A stretch of 56,447 bases of DNA from Candidatus Obscuribacter sp. (GTDB lineage: Bacteria; Cyanobacteriota; Vampirovibrionia; Obscuribacterales; Obscuribacteraceae), in the NCBI GenBank assembly GCA_021772095.1, contig JADYXR010000146.1, positions 1 to 56,447 of the forward strand, read 5' to 3'. The position numbers and the translations under genes were made by a program. Under the pieces are notes generated by a model. That model ran no database searches and was not told the origin of the DNA. It saw only the letters and a list, made by a program, of their open reading frames with translations. Of this stretch, positions 43,968 to 53,449 are shown piece after piece. Position 1 is the first letter of the stretch. Each line of letters starts with the position of its first letter.

Positions 43968-45974
43968 TCAATGGAAAAAGCGCAGCTGCTCGCGGTCGCG
44001 ATCGACGGTAAAACGCCAACCAGACATAAAATCCTGTCCTATCGCCGACATGCCGTTGCCGCCGACGTAGATCGGGAAGTCCTGCTTCAGGACGGGTCCG
44101 AGGCTTAGATCGACAAAAACTTGTCGGACCTCAAGCTGGCCTCCAACGCCGCCGATAGTGTAATACGCCGCATTAGCAGGCACCACGATGCCGGCAGCTG
44201 ATGCCTGACCTTTGGAAAAAATAGAAGTGGAAGCGCCGGTATCAACCAATATTGGTCCGATCCTGTGACCATTGATTGTGACACTGACATATTCCCGATC
44301 GTTTTCAACTTTACATGGAACGTCGTAGAGCGAGTGCTTCTCCGTACTTTGTGCTTTGGCGACGGTGGACGTCTTCTTAAATAGTGTCATTCTGCCACCA
44401 CTTCGATCGATTGAATACTGGAAGTCGCGAATAAAGCCCTGTCCGATCAACGGCATGCTAACTCCGTCTTGGGCTGCTCGTACTTCCAAATTTCTTGTGA
44501 TTGTTCCGACCTTGATTGGAACAGTCACCTTCCAAACCGGAATACCTTTACCCGCCCATCCGGTGGCGGCACCATCCGGGGGCTTATCTGTCGGGACATG
44601 TATTCCGCATCGCGACAATTGATCGACACTGAAAAACTCATTTGCGCCGGTGTCAAACATGCACTGCATAGGTTTGCCATTTATATGCGCATCAATAATC
44701 ATGTGATTGTGATCCCCAGTTCGGAAGCGGATCTCGGCAGCTTCCGGGAGTATTTCATAGTCGCCTTTTTCAGCAACTATCTGAGCTTTTTTTCCAAGAT
44801 CCAGCATGTCGGACTTCTTGGAAAAAGTTACCTTGTGGAGCATTCCATCGACCTTCAAATCTTCGAAAAATGCACGTCCTAGCCTGGGCACACCTATAGT
44901 ATCGCTGGTGATGGCAACCGGTACTTTTCGTTTGATTCCACCGACTGCAATTTCGCAGGCGCTTTTCCAAACAGGAATACTTTTTTCTGAAAATTCATTG
45001 GTCTCGAATGAATTCGGATTTCCAGATGGCACAACCAATCTAGCGTGCTTCGCGTCTTGAAGTGATATCAGGGTTTCCCATTCTCTCGCTCGCACACGCA
45101 TGAGAAACGGCTGCCCGTTGATCGACGCTGGAAGGGCATTCTCTCCTGCCGACACTGCATGGGTCAGAGCGATTTCAGTTTGCTTAGGAATGGCAGCGTA
45201 CTCTTTTTTATACTCTTTATCTGAAAGTACGATCCGTTTGTCCTTATACTTTCCGCTATCAGAAATATAATCGCTCGGCGCATTAGAGGATGAGCTCGCT
45301 ACCTTCTTCCAGTCTGCGGGACTCAATTTTTCAAGGTGAGTAAGCGCGAGTTTGCCCTTTTCAGTATCACGCATGTTTGTCGCGAGATAAGAATATCCCT
45401 CGACTGCTTTCGTCCGATTGCCTTCGTAGTGATGACATAAAGCCTTGTAGTAAAGCGCTTCTTCATCGTTTGGAACTTTTGACAATCGATACTCGAAACA
45501 TTTGCGAGCGTCGGCAAAGTTTCGCTGCTTCAGCAAAAGCAATCCTTGTTCGATGTATTTGTCCCTGGTAGCCGATGGATTGGAAGCCGCCTTTGCAGTC
45601 TTATCAACAAACTTATTAAGTGGATCTAGTCGTCGCAAAGCCGTTTTGGCTGTGGTCTCGGCCGGAAGTCCTTTGAAGATTCGCTCAACTTCTCGAAATC
45701 GTTTGATTGCTTCACTAGTGTTGCCTAGCGCCGTTTGAGAGTTGGCTATGTATAAATAACATTCGGCGGATCCATTTCCTTGCGCCAGAGCAGCTTCGAA
45801 ATGAACGAGCGCCTGTCGATAATTGCGACTCTGGTAGTCTTTGAGACCCGCCGTAAATTCGGATTCGAGAGAACTTTGAACTGGCTGGAAATTGAAAAAC
45901 GCAACCAACGTCGCCAGCGCTACAGCCGACTTGAATTTCTTAGAATGTGATATGCGCGTCTGATTAAAAACCAT
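43968..45974 (-). CDS. Exported TPR protein with tandem retropepsin-like aspartyl protease domains
   Basis: The 668-residue protein has a signal peptide (KFKSAVALATLVAFFNF), TPR-like repeats to about residue 230 (EFTAGLKDYQSRNYRQALVHFE, KYIEQGLLLLKQRNFADARK) and three retropepsin-like beta domains. The second carries MQCMFDTGANEFF (Asp near 441) and the third IGPILVDTGASTSIF (Asp near 578), each followed by a hydrophobic flap region; the first (about 260-400) has the fold's flavour but no DTG. Retropepsins need two DTG motifs, so two domains in one chain could form one active site. ATG at 45974 is preferred because it leads directly into the signal peptide; a GTG start at 46097 is possible. 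Substrates are unknown. Confidence 0.82.
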   Translation of the reverse strand: MVFNQTRISHSKKFKSAVALATLVAFFNFQPVQSSLESEFTAGLKDYQSRNYRQALVHFEAALAQGNGSAECYLYIANSQTALGNTSEAIKRFREVERIFKGLPAETTAKTALRRLDPLNKFVDKTAKAASNPSATRDKYIEQGLLLLKQRNFADARKCFEYRLSKVPNDEEALYYKALCHHYEGNRTKAVEGYSYLATNMRDTEKGKLALTHLEKLSPADWKKVASSSSNAPSDYISDSGKYKDKRIVLSDKEYKKEYAAIPKQTEIALTHAVSAGENALPASINGQPFLMRVRAREWETLISLQDAKHARLVVPSGNPNSFETNEFSEKSIPVWKSACEIAVGGIKRKVPVAITSDTIGVPRLGRAFFEDLKVDGMLHKVTFSKKSDMLDLGKKAQIVAEKGDYEILPEAAEIRFRTGDHNHMIIDAHINGKPMQCMFDTGANEFFSVDQLSRCGIHVPTDKPPDGAATGWAGKGIPVWKVTVPIKVGTITRNLEVRAAQDGVSMPLIGQGFIRDFQYSIDRSGGRMTLFKKTSTVAKAQSTEKHSLYDVPCKVENDREYVSVTINGHRIGPILVDTGASTSIFSKGQASAAGIVVPANAAYYTIGGVGGQLEVRQVFVDLSLGPVLKQDFPIYVGGNGMSAIGQDFMSGWRFTVDRDREQLRFFH

Positions 45975-46141
45975 AAATTGCTCATCGGTAACTTTTCGAT
46001 TATACCTGCGCTGGAACCCGTCCATTCCTCGCCGAACTGATTTCGCCTGCCCCGTGCAGGTCGCTGGACGGTGATTTGAACGATTCGGTAGTTTCACTGC
46101 ATATTAGATGCAGCGAAACGCGGATCGTCAGGAGATTTCGC

Positions 46142-47284
46142 TTAGCGTTCTTCCGTGCTCGCGGCAATCGGCATTTCTTCTGCGGTTGTTATCAATTCAA
46201 GGGCAGGATCGGCAAGAAACCGCACCGGCAGAATTGGATCAAACAAAGTGGTGCCGAATCCGAGCAAGCCGGTGCCATAGTAATTTGTTTTCACACCCAT
46301 GCGTTTGTAGAGCTCAACAGCTGCTCCAATGCAGGTCCAGCGGTGTGTTGCTATGCGCCCCATGAATGTTCCGAACCAATCGTAACCGGTCGAATAAAAA
46401 ATATCGCGAAGTGGTTTTTTCCATTTCTCAGGCAGCGGAATGAAATCAATCCGTTTTGTCACTCGAACATTTTCTTCGGCGGCCCATTTCTGATTGGTCG
46501 CGACCATTTCCTCTGCCATTTTGGTGGCACGATCGGATTCTTCTTTTGACCAAGGTTTCTTCAGATGGAGTCCGATGAAGTATCCCTTATAATGAGGCCC
46601 CATCATGTCTTCTATCGGATGGATTATCGTTCCTTTAGCCATATATGAGCTAAACAATTGTTTGGTTCCATCCGGCATTTCTAAAACTAGTTCCGCATGG
46701 CCGACGCTCTCGTGGAGTCCTTTTGCAATGTTGCCGCTCGTCAAAAGCAAGTCTCCTGGTCTGAGTGCAGACGCCGGAGGATTCACCCAGGTGTTGAGTG
46801 GCACCGGACCGTATCCTTGTTTTTTATACTTGCTCTGGTTTAGTTTATACAAAACATAAATGTAGACCCAGGCAAGAATCTCTATTACAGCCAGTATTCT
46901 GACGTATGGATGAAAAACTTTTGCAATCAAAGCGATCGCGCTCAGTGTGATACCAAGCACCACAGGTAGTTGCAACTCTATTCTCGATAGAATATCGAAA
47001 TAAGTTTGCAGCAGATGATTGACCTTCACTCGTGTCAGCAGGAGCCAGCATCCGCTCAGTACGACGCATCCTGTAGACAAATGCCAGTCCAATTGGTGCG
47101 TGAAAAATTTCCAGGACAACCAGAGCAACAAAAAATAGCCGACAGTGTTTGCCGCTTTTACAAACCCGTAGTATGCCGGTGAAGTCTGTACCGCGACGCT
47201 TGGATCTGCAGGAGTGTAGGAAAGGGCTCCGTGTTTCATTGTGGCATTATTACGTGGTTGGGATGCGCTTGTCCACTCAGACAT
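46142..47284 (-). CDS. Four-helix membrane protein with permuted NlpC/P60 (YiiX-like) domain
   Basis: The 380-residue protein has about four transmembrane helices (residues 42-155) and a soluble domain. LRPGDLLLTSGNIAKGLHESVGHAELVLEMPDG followed much later by HRWTCIGAAVELYKRMG gives the His-first, Cys-later order of circularly permuted NlpC/P60 hydrolases such as YiiX/YaeF, which act on acyl or amide bonds in peptidoglycan or lipids. The LRPGD and GHAEL motifs are characteristic; the third residue of the triad is not assigned. The start ATG follows GGTGA. It is 27 bases downstream of the alpha/beta hydrolase gene, so the two are probably co-transcribed. Confidence 0.7.
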   Translation of the reverse strand: MSEWTSASQPRNNATMKHGALSYTPADPSVAVQTSPAYYGFVKAANTVGYFLLLWLSWKFFTHQLDWHLSTGCVVLSGCWLLLTRVKVNHLLQTYFDILSRIELQLPVVLGITLSAIALIAKVFHPYVRILAVIEILAWVYIYVLYKLNQSKYKKQGYGPVPLNTWVNPPASALRPGDLLLTSGNIAKGLHESVGHAELVLEMPDGTKQLFSSYMAKGTIIHPIEDMMGPHYKGYFIGLHLKKPWSKEESDRATKMAEEMVATNQKWAAEENVRVTKRIDFIPLPEKWKKPLRDIFYSTGYDWFGTFMGRIATHRWTCIGAAVELYKRMGVKTNYYGTGLLGFGTTLFDPILPVRFLADPALELITTAEEMPIAASTEER

Positions 47285-47311
47285 TCACCAGCTCAGCGTC
47301 TTTCTACAATG

Positions 47312-48247
47312 TCACTTCTCTGGAGTCATGCCGATGGTGCCTAACCAGGTCTCAACCAAATCCGTCCATCGCGTCACTGGTTCCTTTGTGCGCCTCAACC
47401 CGAAGGCATGTCCGCCTTTTGCATAGAGATGCATTTCTACGGGCACTCCTGCTTTCTTGAGCGCACGATAATAGACGAGCGAGTGCTCCGGCGGATCGAC
47501 TTTGTCGTCTTCGCACTGGAGCAAAAATTGTGGTGGCGTTTTTGTAGTGACCGGAACGTACGGAAACAACTCGAATTTTTTCTGGTCGACCCACAAATGT
47601 CCCGGGTAGATAGCGACACCGAAATCGGGACGGCAGCTCACTTTGTCGGCGGCATCTACAGGTTTATAAAGGCGGTTTCCGAATTGCGTGCTGGTTGCTG
47701 CCACCAGATGTCCGCCGGCTGAAAAACCGATCACTCCAATTTTGTGCGGATCGATATGATATTCCGCAGCGCGAGCGCGCACCAAACTTAGTGCCCTCTG
47801 CGCGTCCTGCAATGCGATTTTGGATTTTGGATAATGCCCTGACTTCGGAAATTTATCCACACCAGGAACGCGGTATTTCAGCAACACCGCAGTGATTCCT
47901 CTGGATGTGAGCCAATCACAAATTTCGGTGCCTTCCAGATCCATTGCCAAAATTTGATAACCGCCACCAGGAAATACGACCATCGCAGCTCCGGTATTTT
48001 TTCCCTTCGGAGAATACACAGTGATCGTAGGACGCGAAACCGGAGCAGAATAAATCCAGGTTTTACCGCCGACCAATTTGTCACTGACTGTTTCCACGCG
48101 TTCTGGTCCCGTCGGCACCGCATCAGGAGCCTTTCCCGGCCATATCGGCACTTGCTTGTATCCCGCCGCCGGTTGCCATTCAAGCGCAAGCGCACCTGAA
48201 CTGGAGAAAATGAATGCAGCACAAAGAGCAAAGATCAAAGTCTTCAT
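47312..48247 (-). CDS. Exported alpha/beta hydrolase (carboxylesterase/acetyl-xylan-esterase-like)
   Basis: The 311-residue protein has a signal peptide (MKTLIFALCAAFIFSSSGALA). The alpha/beta fold shows the oxyanion motif MVVFPGGGYQ, the nucleophile elbow IGVIGFSAGGH, an acid in LLQCEDDKVDPPEHS and the catalytic histidine in KGGHAFGLR. The pattern fits the BD-FAE/acetyl-xylan-esterase-like group, which removes acyl groups from sugars; the substrate is not known. It starts the two-gene unit with the membrane NlpC/P60-like gene. Confidence 0.9.
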   Translation of the reverse strand: MKTLIFALCAAFIFSSSGALALEWQPAAGYKQVPIWPGKAPDAVPTGPERVETVSDKLVGGKTWIYSAPVSRPTITVYSPKGKNTGAAMVVFPGGGYQILAMDLEGTEICDWLTSRGITAVLLKYRVPGVDKFPKSGHYPKSKIALQDAQRALSLVRARAAEYHIDPHKIGVIGFSAGGHLVAATSTQFGNRLYKPVDAADKVSCRPDFGVAIYPGHLWVDQKKFELFPYVPVTTKTPPQFLLQCEDDKVDPPEHSLVYYRALKKAGVPVEMHLYAKGGHAFGLRRTKEPVTRWTDLVETWLGTIGMTPEK

Positions 48248-48441
48248 CAGGCGTACCCCACGACGTTCCGCAAATAGTCAATCTAGTATAGGCGGAGGTT
48301 TTCCCAACGCCAGCGCCCGTAGCGTTTTTTATCCATCTCTAAACACAAGGCTAACGTCAACTTACGCGGCGTTAAAATCAAACGAAATCCAATTCGTCAG
48401 AACAGCACAGCTTGCCCAAAGAACAACATGACACGTGATGC

Positions 48442-48987
48442 TCACGGATTGTATAAAAGGTACGCGTACAAAGCTTCCGATTTAGGATGACTCTTCAACC
48501 AGTTTTTAACTCGCGTAATTTCTTCGAGATCTTCACCAAGATGCTCACGAAAAATTTCCGACATCGCGGTGTTATGTTCTTCGGATCGAACGCCTGACTG
48601 CCAGGCATCCGAGAAGACCAAGTGCAAGTCATCATGCAGATTGCGAGCTTTCAAAATCTGCCATTCGTTTTGATCTAACCACATGCCACCACAATTTCCG
48701 CACTTATTAATCGCGAATCCGGTGCCATGTCCAATTTTGTATTTAATTAAAACGAATTTGCAGTCCGGGCAAAACCGCGGACCCGCCGCTTCGCCTGATA
48801 CCAGACTGATCGTGCCCTGGTCCGGCTTCTCCGGAAGATTCTCTTCGCTTCTGCTTAACCAGTGGTCGTAATCATTGGCGCTTATATAAGTGCCACCGCA
48901 TTCAGTGCATTGCCTGGCAGAGAGATCGGCTTCCAGTTCTGTCTTTATCAGCGTAGCCTCACGGCAAACAGGGCATGATGACGTCAT
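48442..48987 (-). CDS. Zinc-ribbon (zf-TFIIB type) protein
   Basis: The 181-residue protein has two zinc-ribbon units of the TFIIB-type: CPVCREATL..CTECGGTYIS and CPDCKFVLI..CGNCGGMWLDQNEW. The C-terminal 80 residues are charged and helical. These small bacterial proteins have no established function, but the ribbons bind zinc and often nucleic acid. ATG at 48987 is selected because GATAAGGGG lies just upstream and it starts four bases after the allA stop; a longer frame would overlap allA. It therefore sits at the end of the small-protein-allA-ribbon unit. Confidence 0.82.
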   Translation of the reverse strand: MTSSCPVCREATLIKTELEADLSARQCTECGGTYISANDYDHWLSRSEENLPEKPDQGTISLVSGEAAGPRFCPDCKFVLIKYKIGHGTGFAINKCGNCGGMWLDQNEWQILKARNLHDDLHLVFSDAWQSGVRSEEHNTAMSEIFREHLGEDLEEITRVKNWLKSHPKSEALYAYLLYNP

Positions 48988-48991
48988 CCCC

Positions 48992-49513
48992 TTATCCCCC
49001 AATTGTAATTTCCACCGGAAAATCAAACTGAGACACCTCGCAGTCGTCACTGCTTCCATCTTCATGGACGAGACAAGAAAAGTCGACTTGATTGTCGAGC
49101 GCCGTCATCGGGTAATGCCAGATGCCGGGTTTATAACTAATGCCGCACGGATTGGTAACTTCAAAAGCTTTCAAGGTCGTCAGATCAGGTTTACTTCCGC
49201 CCAAACTGACGATTACAAGAAAACGCGCATCGCTGCTTATCGGCATGAATACTTGCGTTGAAAATTCATGCCGCTCGAGAAGTTTAATTTCGAGCGGCAA
49301 CTTCTCAAGCGGTGTACAGCGAAAAACGCACAGGTTGAGCCGGGCGCGTTCAGGTCGAAGATTGACCACATTAGCAAGGAAATTGAAGCGCTTCGCCGTT
49401 TTGAAGTTGGCGTAGTTAAACGGCAACGCGTCATCGGCAGCAATCAGATCGCCATACGGCGCGTACGCCTGCCGACTGATCGGCTCGATTAGAAACTTGC
49501 TTTGATTGGACAC
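48992..49513 (-). CDS. allA: Ureidoglycolate lyase
   Basis: The 173-residue enzyme splits ureidoglycolate into glyoxylate and urea. Family motifs are APYGDLIAAD near the start, LLERHEFSTQVFMPI, AFEVTNPCGISYKPGIWHYPMTAL and the closing SCLVHED...DCEVSQF. The start codon is GTG, with only a weak ribosome-binding site. It lies between a small conserved protein and a zinc-ribbon gene and is separated from the other ureide genes by the plus-strand malate synthase. Its product, glyoxylate, is the substrate of that malate synthase. Confidence 0.9.
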   Translation of the reverse strand: MSNQSKFLIEPISRQAYAPYGDLIAADDALPFNYANFKTAKRFNFLANVVNLRPERARLNLCVFRCTPLEKLPLEIKLLERHEFSTQVFMPISSDARFLVIVSLGGSKPDLTTLKAFEVTNPCGISYKPGIWHYPMTALDNQVDFSCLVHEDGSSDDCEVSQFDFPVEITIGG

Positions 49514-49525
49514 TCTACCCGGCGA

Positions 49526-49738
49526 TTACTCTTTGCTGCCGATCAAGATGATGTTTGAACCCACTTGATATGCATAGCCATTCTTAGGATTCTTCACTTT
49601 GCCGTTGCAATAGAAGCCGGTTGAACCGGTTTTGAATTCTCTGTGGTCAGCGATCAGACTGCCCCAGACTTCGCCGTCTTTGGTCTTAAACTCAACAATC
49701 AAGCTTTGTGGCGCGTCTGCGTCTACCTTCTTGGCCAT
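49526..49738 (-). CDS. Small conserved-looking hypothetical protein, 70 residues
   Basis: The protein begins MAKKVDADAPQSLIVEFKTK and is mostly beta strands (EVWGSLIADHREFKTGSTGF, AYQVGSNIILIGSKE) without a signal peptide. A strong GGAGG lies ten bases before the ATG. It starts a short operon with allA, 12 bases downstream. No family is recognised; an SH3- or OB-like barrel is possible from the strand pattern. Confidence 0.7.
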   Translation of the reverse strand: MAKKVDADAPQSLIVEFKTKDGEVWGSLIADHREFKTGSTGFYCNGKVKNPKNGYAYQVGSNIILIGSKE

Positions 49739-50206
49739 TTATACTTCCTCCGGAATCGTACTTGTAAGTTTATAGTCTCGCGAAACAAATTCACAAGTTT
49801 TGTCTAAAGAGAAATATATACGCGCGCTCATCAATCAGCGCTGATTTGTCTTTAATAGCGCTTTTGCATATGTCATCAAAACCATTACTACTATCGTTGT
49901 CGCTCGAAAAGAGACATTGCCTGTTGAAGAAATTATCTCGGCAATCAAACTCGGTTTAATTTCTCTCACAATGAATCGAATGGTCTGAATTCAAGAACTG
50001 ATGAACGTTTCTGGGTTTAGGACCAAACAAATTTAGACGGCTGACACCTGACAACAGAAAAATATTTCTGCATTTTTCTCATCCAATCAATCACCTAACA
50101 ATAATCAAGGTGTATAAATATCGTTCAACCGAATGAGCTCCGGACGGAACTCATGCGAGTCTAAATTCCTTACAGACGGCAGCGCTCGGTCAATTGGAGA
50201 TTTCTC
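49739..50206. promoter_or_regulatory. Divergent regulatory region between the allA unit and malate synthase
   Basis: This 468-base gap drives the minus-strand allA unit and plus-strand aceB. AATCAGCGCTGATT at 49833-49846 is a perfect 14-bp palindrome about 95 bases upstream of the small gene, and a second AGCGCT half lies 20 bases away (49857-49862), an operator-like pattern. GGAG seven bases before the aceB ATG is the ribosome-binding site. I see no gene in the gap. Confidence 0.4.
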
Positions 50207-51793
50207 ATGACACAAGCAGTTGGGCAAATTGAAGTTCGCGGCAAACTTCACGATGGCTTTAAAGAAATACTCAGTCCTGAGGCGCTCGCCTTCGTCGCCG
50301 ATTTGCACACGCGCTTCAATCCGACGCGCGAAGCACTTTTGGAAAAAAGAACGCAGCGTCAAAAAGATATCAACGAAGGAAAGTATCCGGATTTCTTAGA
50401 AGAAACCGCTTCGATTCGCGACAGCGAATGGCAGGTCGCAGCCGCTCCCAAAGACCTTCTCGACCGTCGCGTTGAGATCACTGGTCCGGTCGAGGCGAAA
50501 ATGATGATCAATGCGCTCAATTCGGGCGCCTATGTTTTCATGGCTGACCTCGAGGATTCGCTTTCCCCGACCTGGAAAAATGTAATTGATGGACAAATCA
50601 ATTTAAAAAAAGCGGTTAGAAAAACGCTGACCTTTCAAAATCCTGATGGAAAGTCCTACAAACTAAACGAGAAACTGGCAACGCTTCTGGTTCGTCCACG
50701 CGGCTGGCACCTTGTGGAAAACAATGTCCTCATCAGCGGTGCTCCGGTTTCTGCAAGTTTGTTAGACTTCGGTCTGTACTTTTTCCACAACGCTGAAGAA
50801 CTCGGCAAACGTGGAACCGGACCTTACTTCTATCTCCCGAAGATGGAAAGTCATCTCGAAGCTCGGCTCTGGAACGACGTTTTCAAATACGCGCAAGAAA
50901 CCCTCGGCGTTCCGCAAGGCACCATCCGCGCTACCGTTTTGATTGAAACGATTCTCGCTTCGTTCGAGATGGAAGAAATTTTGTACGAACTGAAAGATCA
51001 TATGTCCGGATTAAACGCCGGTCGTTGGGACTATATTTTCAGCACGATCAAGAAATTCTCCAGTGACAAAGATTTTGTTTTTCCAGATCGCGCTCAAGTT
51101 ACGATGCGCGTTCCATTCATGCGCGCTTACTGCAAACTACTGGTGAAGACGTGCCACAGACGCGGCGCTCACGCGATGGGCGGCATGGCCGCGTTCATTC
51201 CGAGCCGCAAAGATCCAAAAATCAACGAAGTGGCGCTTGCCAAAGTTACTGAAGACAAAGAGTTGGAAGTAGAAACCGGATTCGATGGAACATGGGTGGC
51301 TCACCCAGATCTGGTTCCAGTCGCTAAGAAAGTTTTCGATCAGGCATTCGGTACAAAACCAAACCAGAAAGAAAAACAGTTAGCCGACGTGAAAGTGGCT
51401 GGCAAAGAGCTTCTTGATGTGGCGATTGCTGGTGGCAAGATCACTGCAGTCGGCATCGCGAACAACATCAACGTCGCGCTGCAATATATTGAATCATGGC
51501 TTCGTGGCGTCGGCGCTGCTGCAATTCACAACTTAATGGAAGATGCTGCGACTGCTGAAATCTCCAGAGCCCAGCTCTGGCAGTGGATTAAGACAGAGGC
51601 AAAACTGGACGACGGTCGCCCTGTGACTAAAGAACTGTATCGTGAATTCAGAGACAAAGAACTGAAAGACCTCACCGCAGGTGGTGCCGGTCGTTATAAA
51701 GAAGCGGCCGAGGTTCTCAACTATCTAGTCGAAAGTGATGAGTTCATCGACTTTCTCACCGTCAAAGCCTACGATTACCTGGAAAACGAATGA
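50207..51793 (+). CDS. aceB: Malate synthase (isoform A type)
   Basis: The 528-residue enzyme condenses glyoxylate with acetyl-CoA to malate. It shows [15 protein letters not shown], the signature [30 protein letters not shown], and [17 protein letters not shown], with the length of malate synthase A. Isocitrate lyase, its usual partner, is not in the window. Instead it is surrounded by ureide-degradation genes, so its glyoxylate probably comes from ureidoglycolate. Its TGA overlaps the ATG of the DUF2625 gene. A palindrome in the upstream gap may be an operator. Confidence 0.97.
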   Translation: MTQAVGQIEVRGKLHDGFKEILSPEALAFVADLHTRFNPTREALLEKRTQRQKDINEGKYPDFLEETASIRDSEWQVAAAPKDLLDRRVEITGPVEAKMMINALNSGAYVFMADLEDSLSPTWKNVIDGQINLKKAVRKTLTFQNPDGKSYKLNEKLATLLVRPRGWHLVENNVLISGAPVSASLLDFGLYFFHNAEELGKRGTGPYFYLPKMESHLEARLWNDVFKYAQETLGVPQGTIRATVLIETILASFEMEEILYELKDHMSGLNAGRWDYIFSTIKKFSSDKDFVFPDRAQVTMRVPFMRAYCKLLVKTCHRRGAHAMGGMAAFIPSRKDPKINEVALAKVTEDKELEVETGFDGTWVAHPDLVPVAKKVFDQAFGTKPNQKEKQLADVKVAGKELLDVAIAGGKITAVGIANNINVALQYIESWLRGVGAAAIHNLMEDAATAEISRAQLWQWIKTEAKLDDGRPVTKELYREFRDKELKDLTAGGAGRYKEAAEVLNYLVESDEFIDFLTVKAYDYLENE

Positions 51794-52506
51794 CACAAGA
51801 ACTCGACCAACTTATTGACCTTGACGATCCGGCCTGGCCCCTCGTTCAAGAATGGCTTGCTTCGGCTTCCAATGCGGTGGTGGTGCTTCCGCCATCAGAG
51901 CCCGGTAGATCGGCAACATTGCTGGATTTGCAAATATCGACGCAGTCAACACTTGGTTCAATCGCATATGAGACCGGCGGTCTGCTGGTGGACAACGGCT
52001 GGTTACGAATTTTGGGTTCCGGTCACCAGCGATTAACGCGGTCAGTGACTGAGTGGAATAAAGCCGTTTGGGGTGACGAGGACGAAGACTATCCGTTTTA
52101 TTTAATCGCCGACGATGTGATTGGTGGATTTTATGCACTCGACTCAGGCATCCTCGGCAATGCCGAAAGCGTGTTTTACTACTCGCCTGACACATTGGAA
52201 TGGGAAGACACGGATCAGGGCTACACCGATTTCATCGACTTCTGTTTCAACGGAGATCTGCAGAAATACTACGGTTCGATGCGCTGGAAGACCTGGAAAG
52301 AAGACGTTGTTTTACTAACCGGCGATCAAGCCGTCTCCGTTGTGCCACCACTAGCATTCACATTGGAACCAGACCTCGATCCAATCGACGCGCGCGAGCG
52401 CACGGTCGTGAGCGTCTACGAACTCTACGATTTCCACGTTCTGCATCTGCCGAATCAGCTGCATGGAAACGAGGACGAAGAAGATTTAAACCCGCCGACC
52501 GCGTGA
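51790..52506 (+). CDS. DUF2625-family protein
   Basis: The 238-residue acidic protein matches DUF2625: [53 protein letters not shown] and [22 protein letters not shown]. The family has no established function and resembles SUKH/SMI1-KNR4-like proteins in its strand pattern. The start overlaps the malate synthase stop in an ATGA, indicating coupled translation. It ends 21 bases before the convergent hiuH gene. Confidence 0.85.
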   Translation: MTQELDQLIDLDDPAWPLVQEWLASASNAVVVLPPSEPGRSATLLDLQISTQSTLGSIAYETGGLLVDNGWLRILGSGHQRLTRSVTEWNKAVWGDEDEDYPFYLIADDVIGGFYALDSGILGNAESVFYYSPDTLEWEDTDQGYTDFIDFCFNGDLQKYYGSMRWKTWKEDVVLLTGDQAVSVVPPLAFTLEPDLDPIDARERTVVSVYELYDFHVLHLPNQLHGNEDEEDLNPPTA

Positions 52507-52527
52507 TTTTGTTCAGGCGAATTGGAA

Positions 52528-52869
52528 CTAACTGCCGCGGTAAGTCGAGTAACCGAAGGGACTGAGTAGAAGCGGCACATGGTAGTGCTGAGCGGTGTCT
52601 TCGACTTCGAACGTTACTGGAACTGTCGGGTAAAAGGACTTTAAATTTTGGCCTTGATAGTAGTTCTTAGTATCAAAATTCAATCGGTACGTTCCGGCTT
52701 CGAGTTTATGATCGTCGGCCAAAAGTGTAGGTAACCGACCGTCACTATTCGTGGTACCACTACCGATTTCCTTCCATCCGTCTGAGCCGAGAAATTCAAG
52801 CGTGATGGAAACTCCAACGCCTGGTTTGCCTTTGCTCGTATCGAGTACGTGTGTTGTGATTCCGCTCAT
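52528..52869 (-). CDS. 5-hydroxyisourate hydrolase (transthyretin-like)
   Basis: The 113-residue protein hydrolyses 5-hydroxyisourate to OHCU in urate breakdown. It begins with the signature ITTHVLDTSKGKPG, has the arginine in TNSDGRLP and ends HYHVPLLLSPFGYSTYRGS, the diagnostic YRGS C terminus. No signal peptide is present, so it acts in the cytosol. AGGT precedes the ATG. It is the last gene of the allB-alc-uraD-hiuH operon, 82 bases after uraD. Confidence 0.96.
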   Translation of the reverse strand: MSGITTHVLDTSKGKPGVGVSITLEFLGSDGWKEIGSGTTNSDGRLPTLLADDHKLEAGTYRLNFDTKNYYQGQNLKSFYPTVPVTFEVEDTAQHYHVPLLLSPFGYSTYRGS

Positions 52870-52951
52870 TTATACCTGCCAATGTTTCAACCAATCAATA
52901 TTTTATATCAGCTTCTAAAGCCAACGGTAATTACCCAAACGATGTTAGGAA

Positions 52952-53449
52952 CTACAATTTTCCTAATCGGATGTGGGTAATTTTCTTCTGCTCTTCGGCC
53001 GCGATTCCAAGTTCAATTTCAGGATCGTTATCAACTCTGCCGTTCAAAATCGCGAGCATTTCTTCTGCACTTTTCCCTGTCGCACACACGATAAAGATGT
53101 ATCCGAAACGGTCCTCGTAGAGTTTATTACCGGAAGCCAGCCTCTCAATCACGTCATCGGAAACGCCGTTCACACCCGCCTGTTCGCTCTGAGCCCAGTC
53201 TTTAGTGTTGCCATATTTCTGCCGCAAACTATCGACGTCGCCGATCTTTGGATGAGCGGCAAACGCGTCCATCCAATCATCACGACCGAACTCCGCGAAA
53301 GCAGCGTCTGCCATTTTCAGTAGTTCATCATCACTCTCGTACGGTCGAGCGGCTGCCAGAGCATACGCCCAGCGTTCAGAACCACAGCATTTTAGAAACG
53401 CGTCGCGGGCGTCGTTAAATTCCAGCTCGTTGAGGAGACTTAACTGCAT
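52952..53449 (-). CDS. uraD: 2-oxo-4-hydroxy-4-carboxy-5-ureidoimidazoline (OHCU) decarboxylase
   Basis: The 165-residue protein converts OHCU to (S)-allantoin. The helical fold shows RWAYALAAARPYESDDELL, the catalytic histidine in FAAHPKIGD, and SEQAGV, a family hallmark. ATG at 53449 is used; a GTG four codons upstream is possible. Either start overlaps the end of the allantoicase gene by 35-47 bases. With hiuH it makes allantoin stereospecifically from 5-hydroxyisourate. Confidence 0.94.
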   Translation of the reverse strand: MQLSLLNELEFNDARDAFLKCCGSERWAYALAAARPYESDDELLKMADAAFAEFGRDDWMDAFAAHPKIGDVDSLRQKYGNTKDWAQSEQAGVNGVSDDVIERLASGNKLYEDRFGYIFIVCATGKSAEEMLAILNGRVDNDPEIELGIAAEEQKKITHIRLGKL

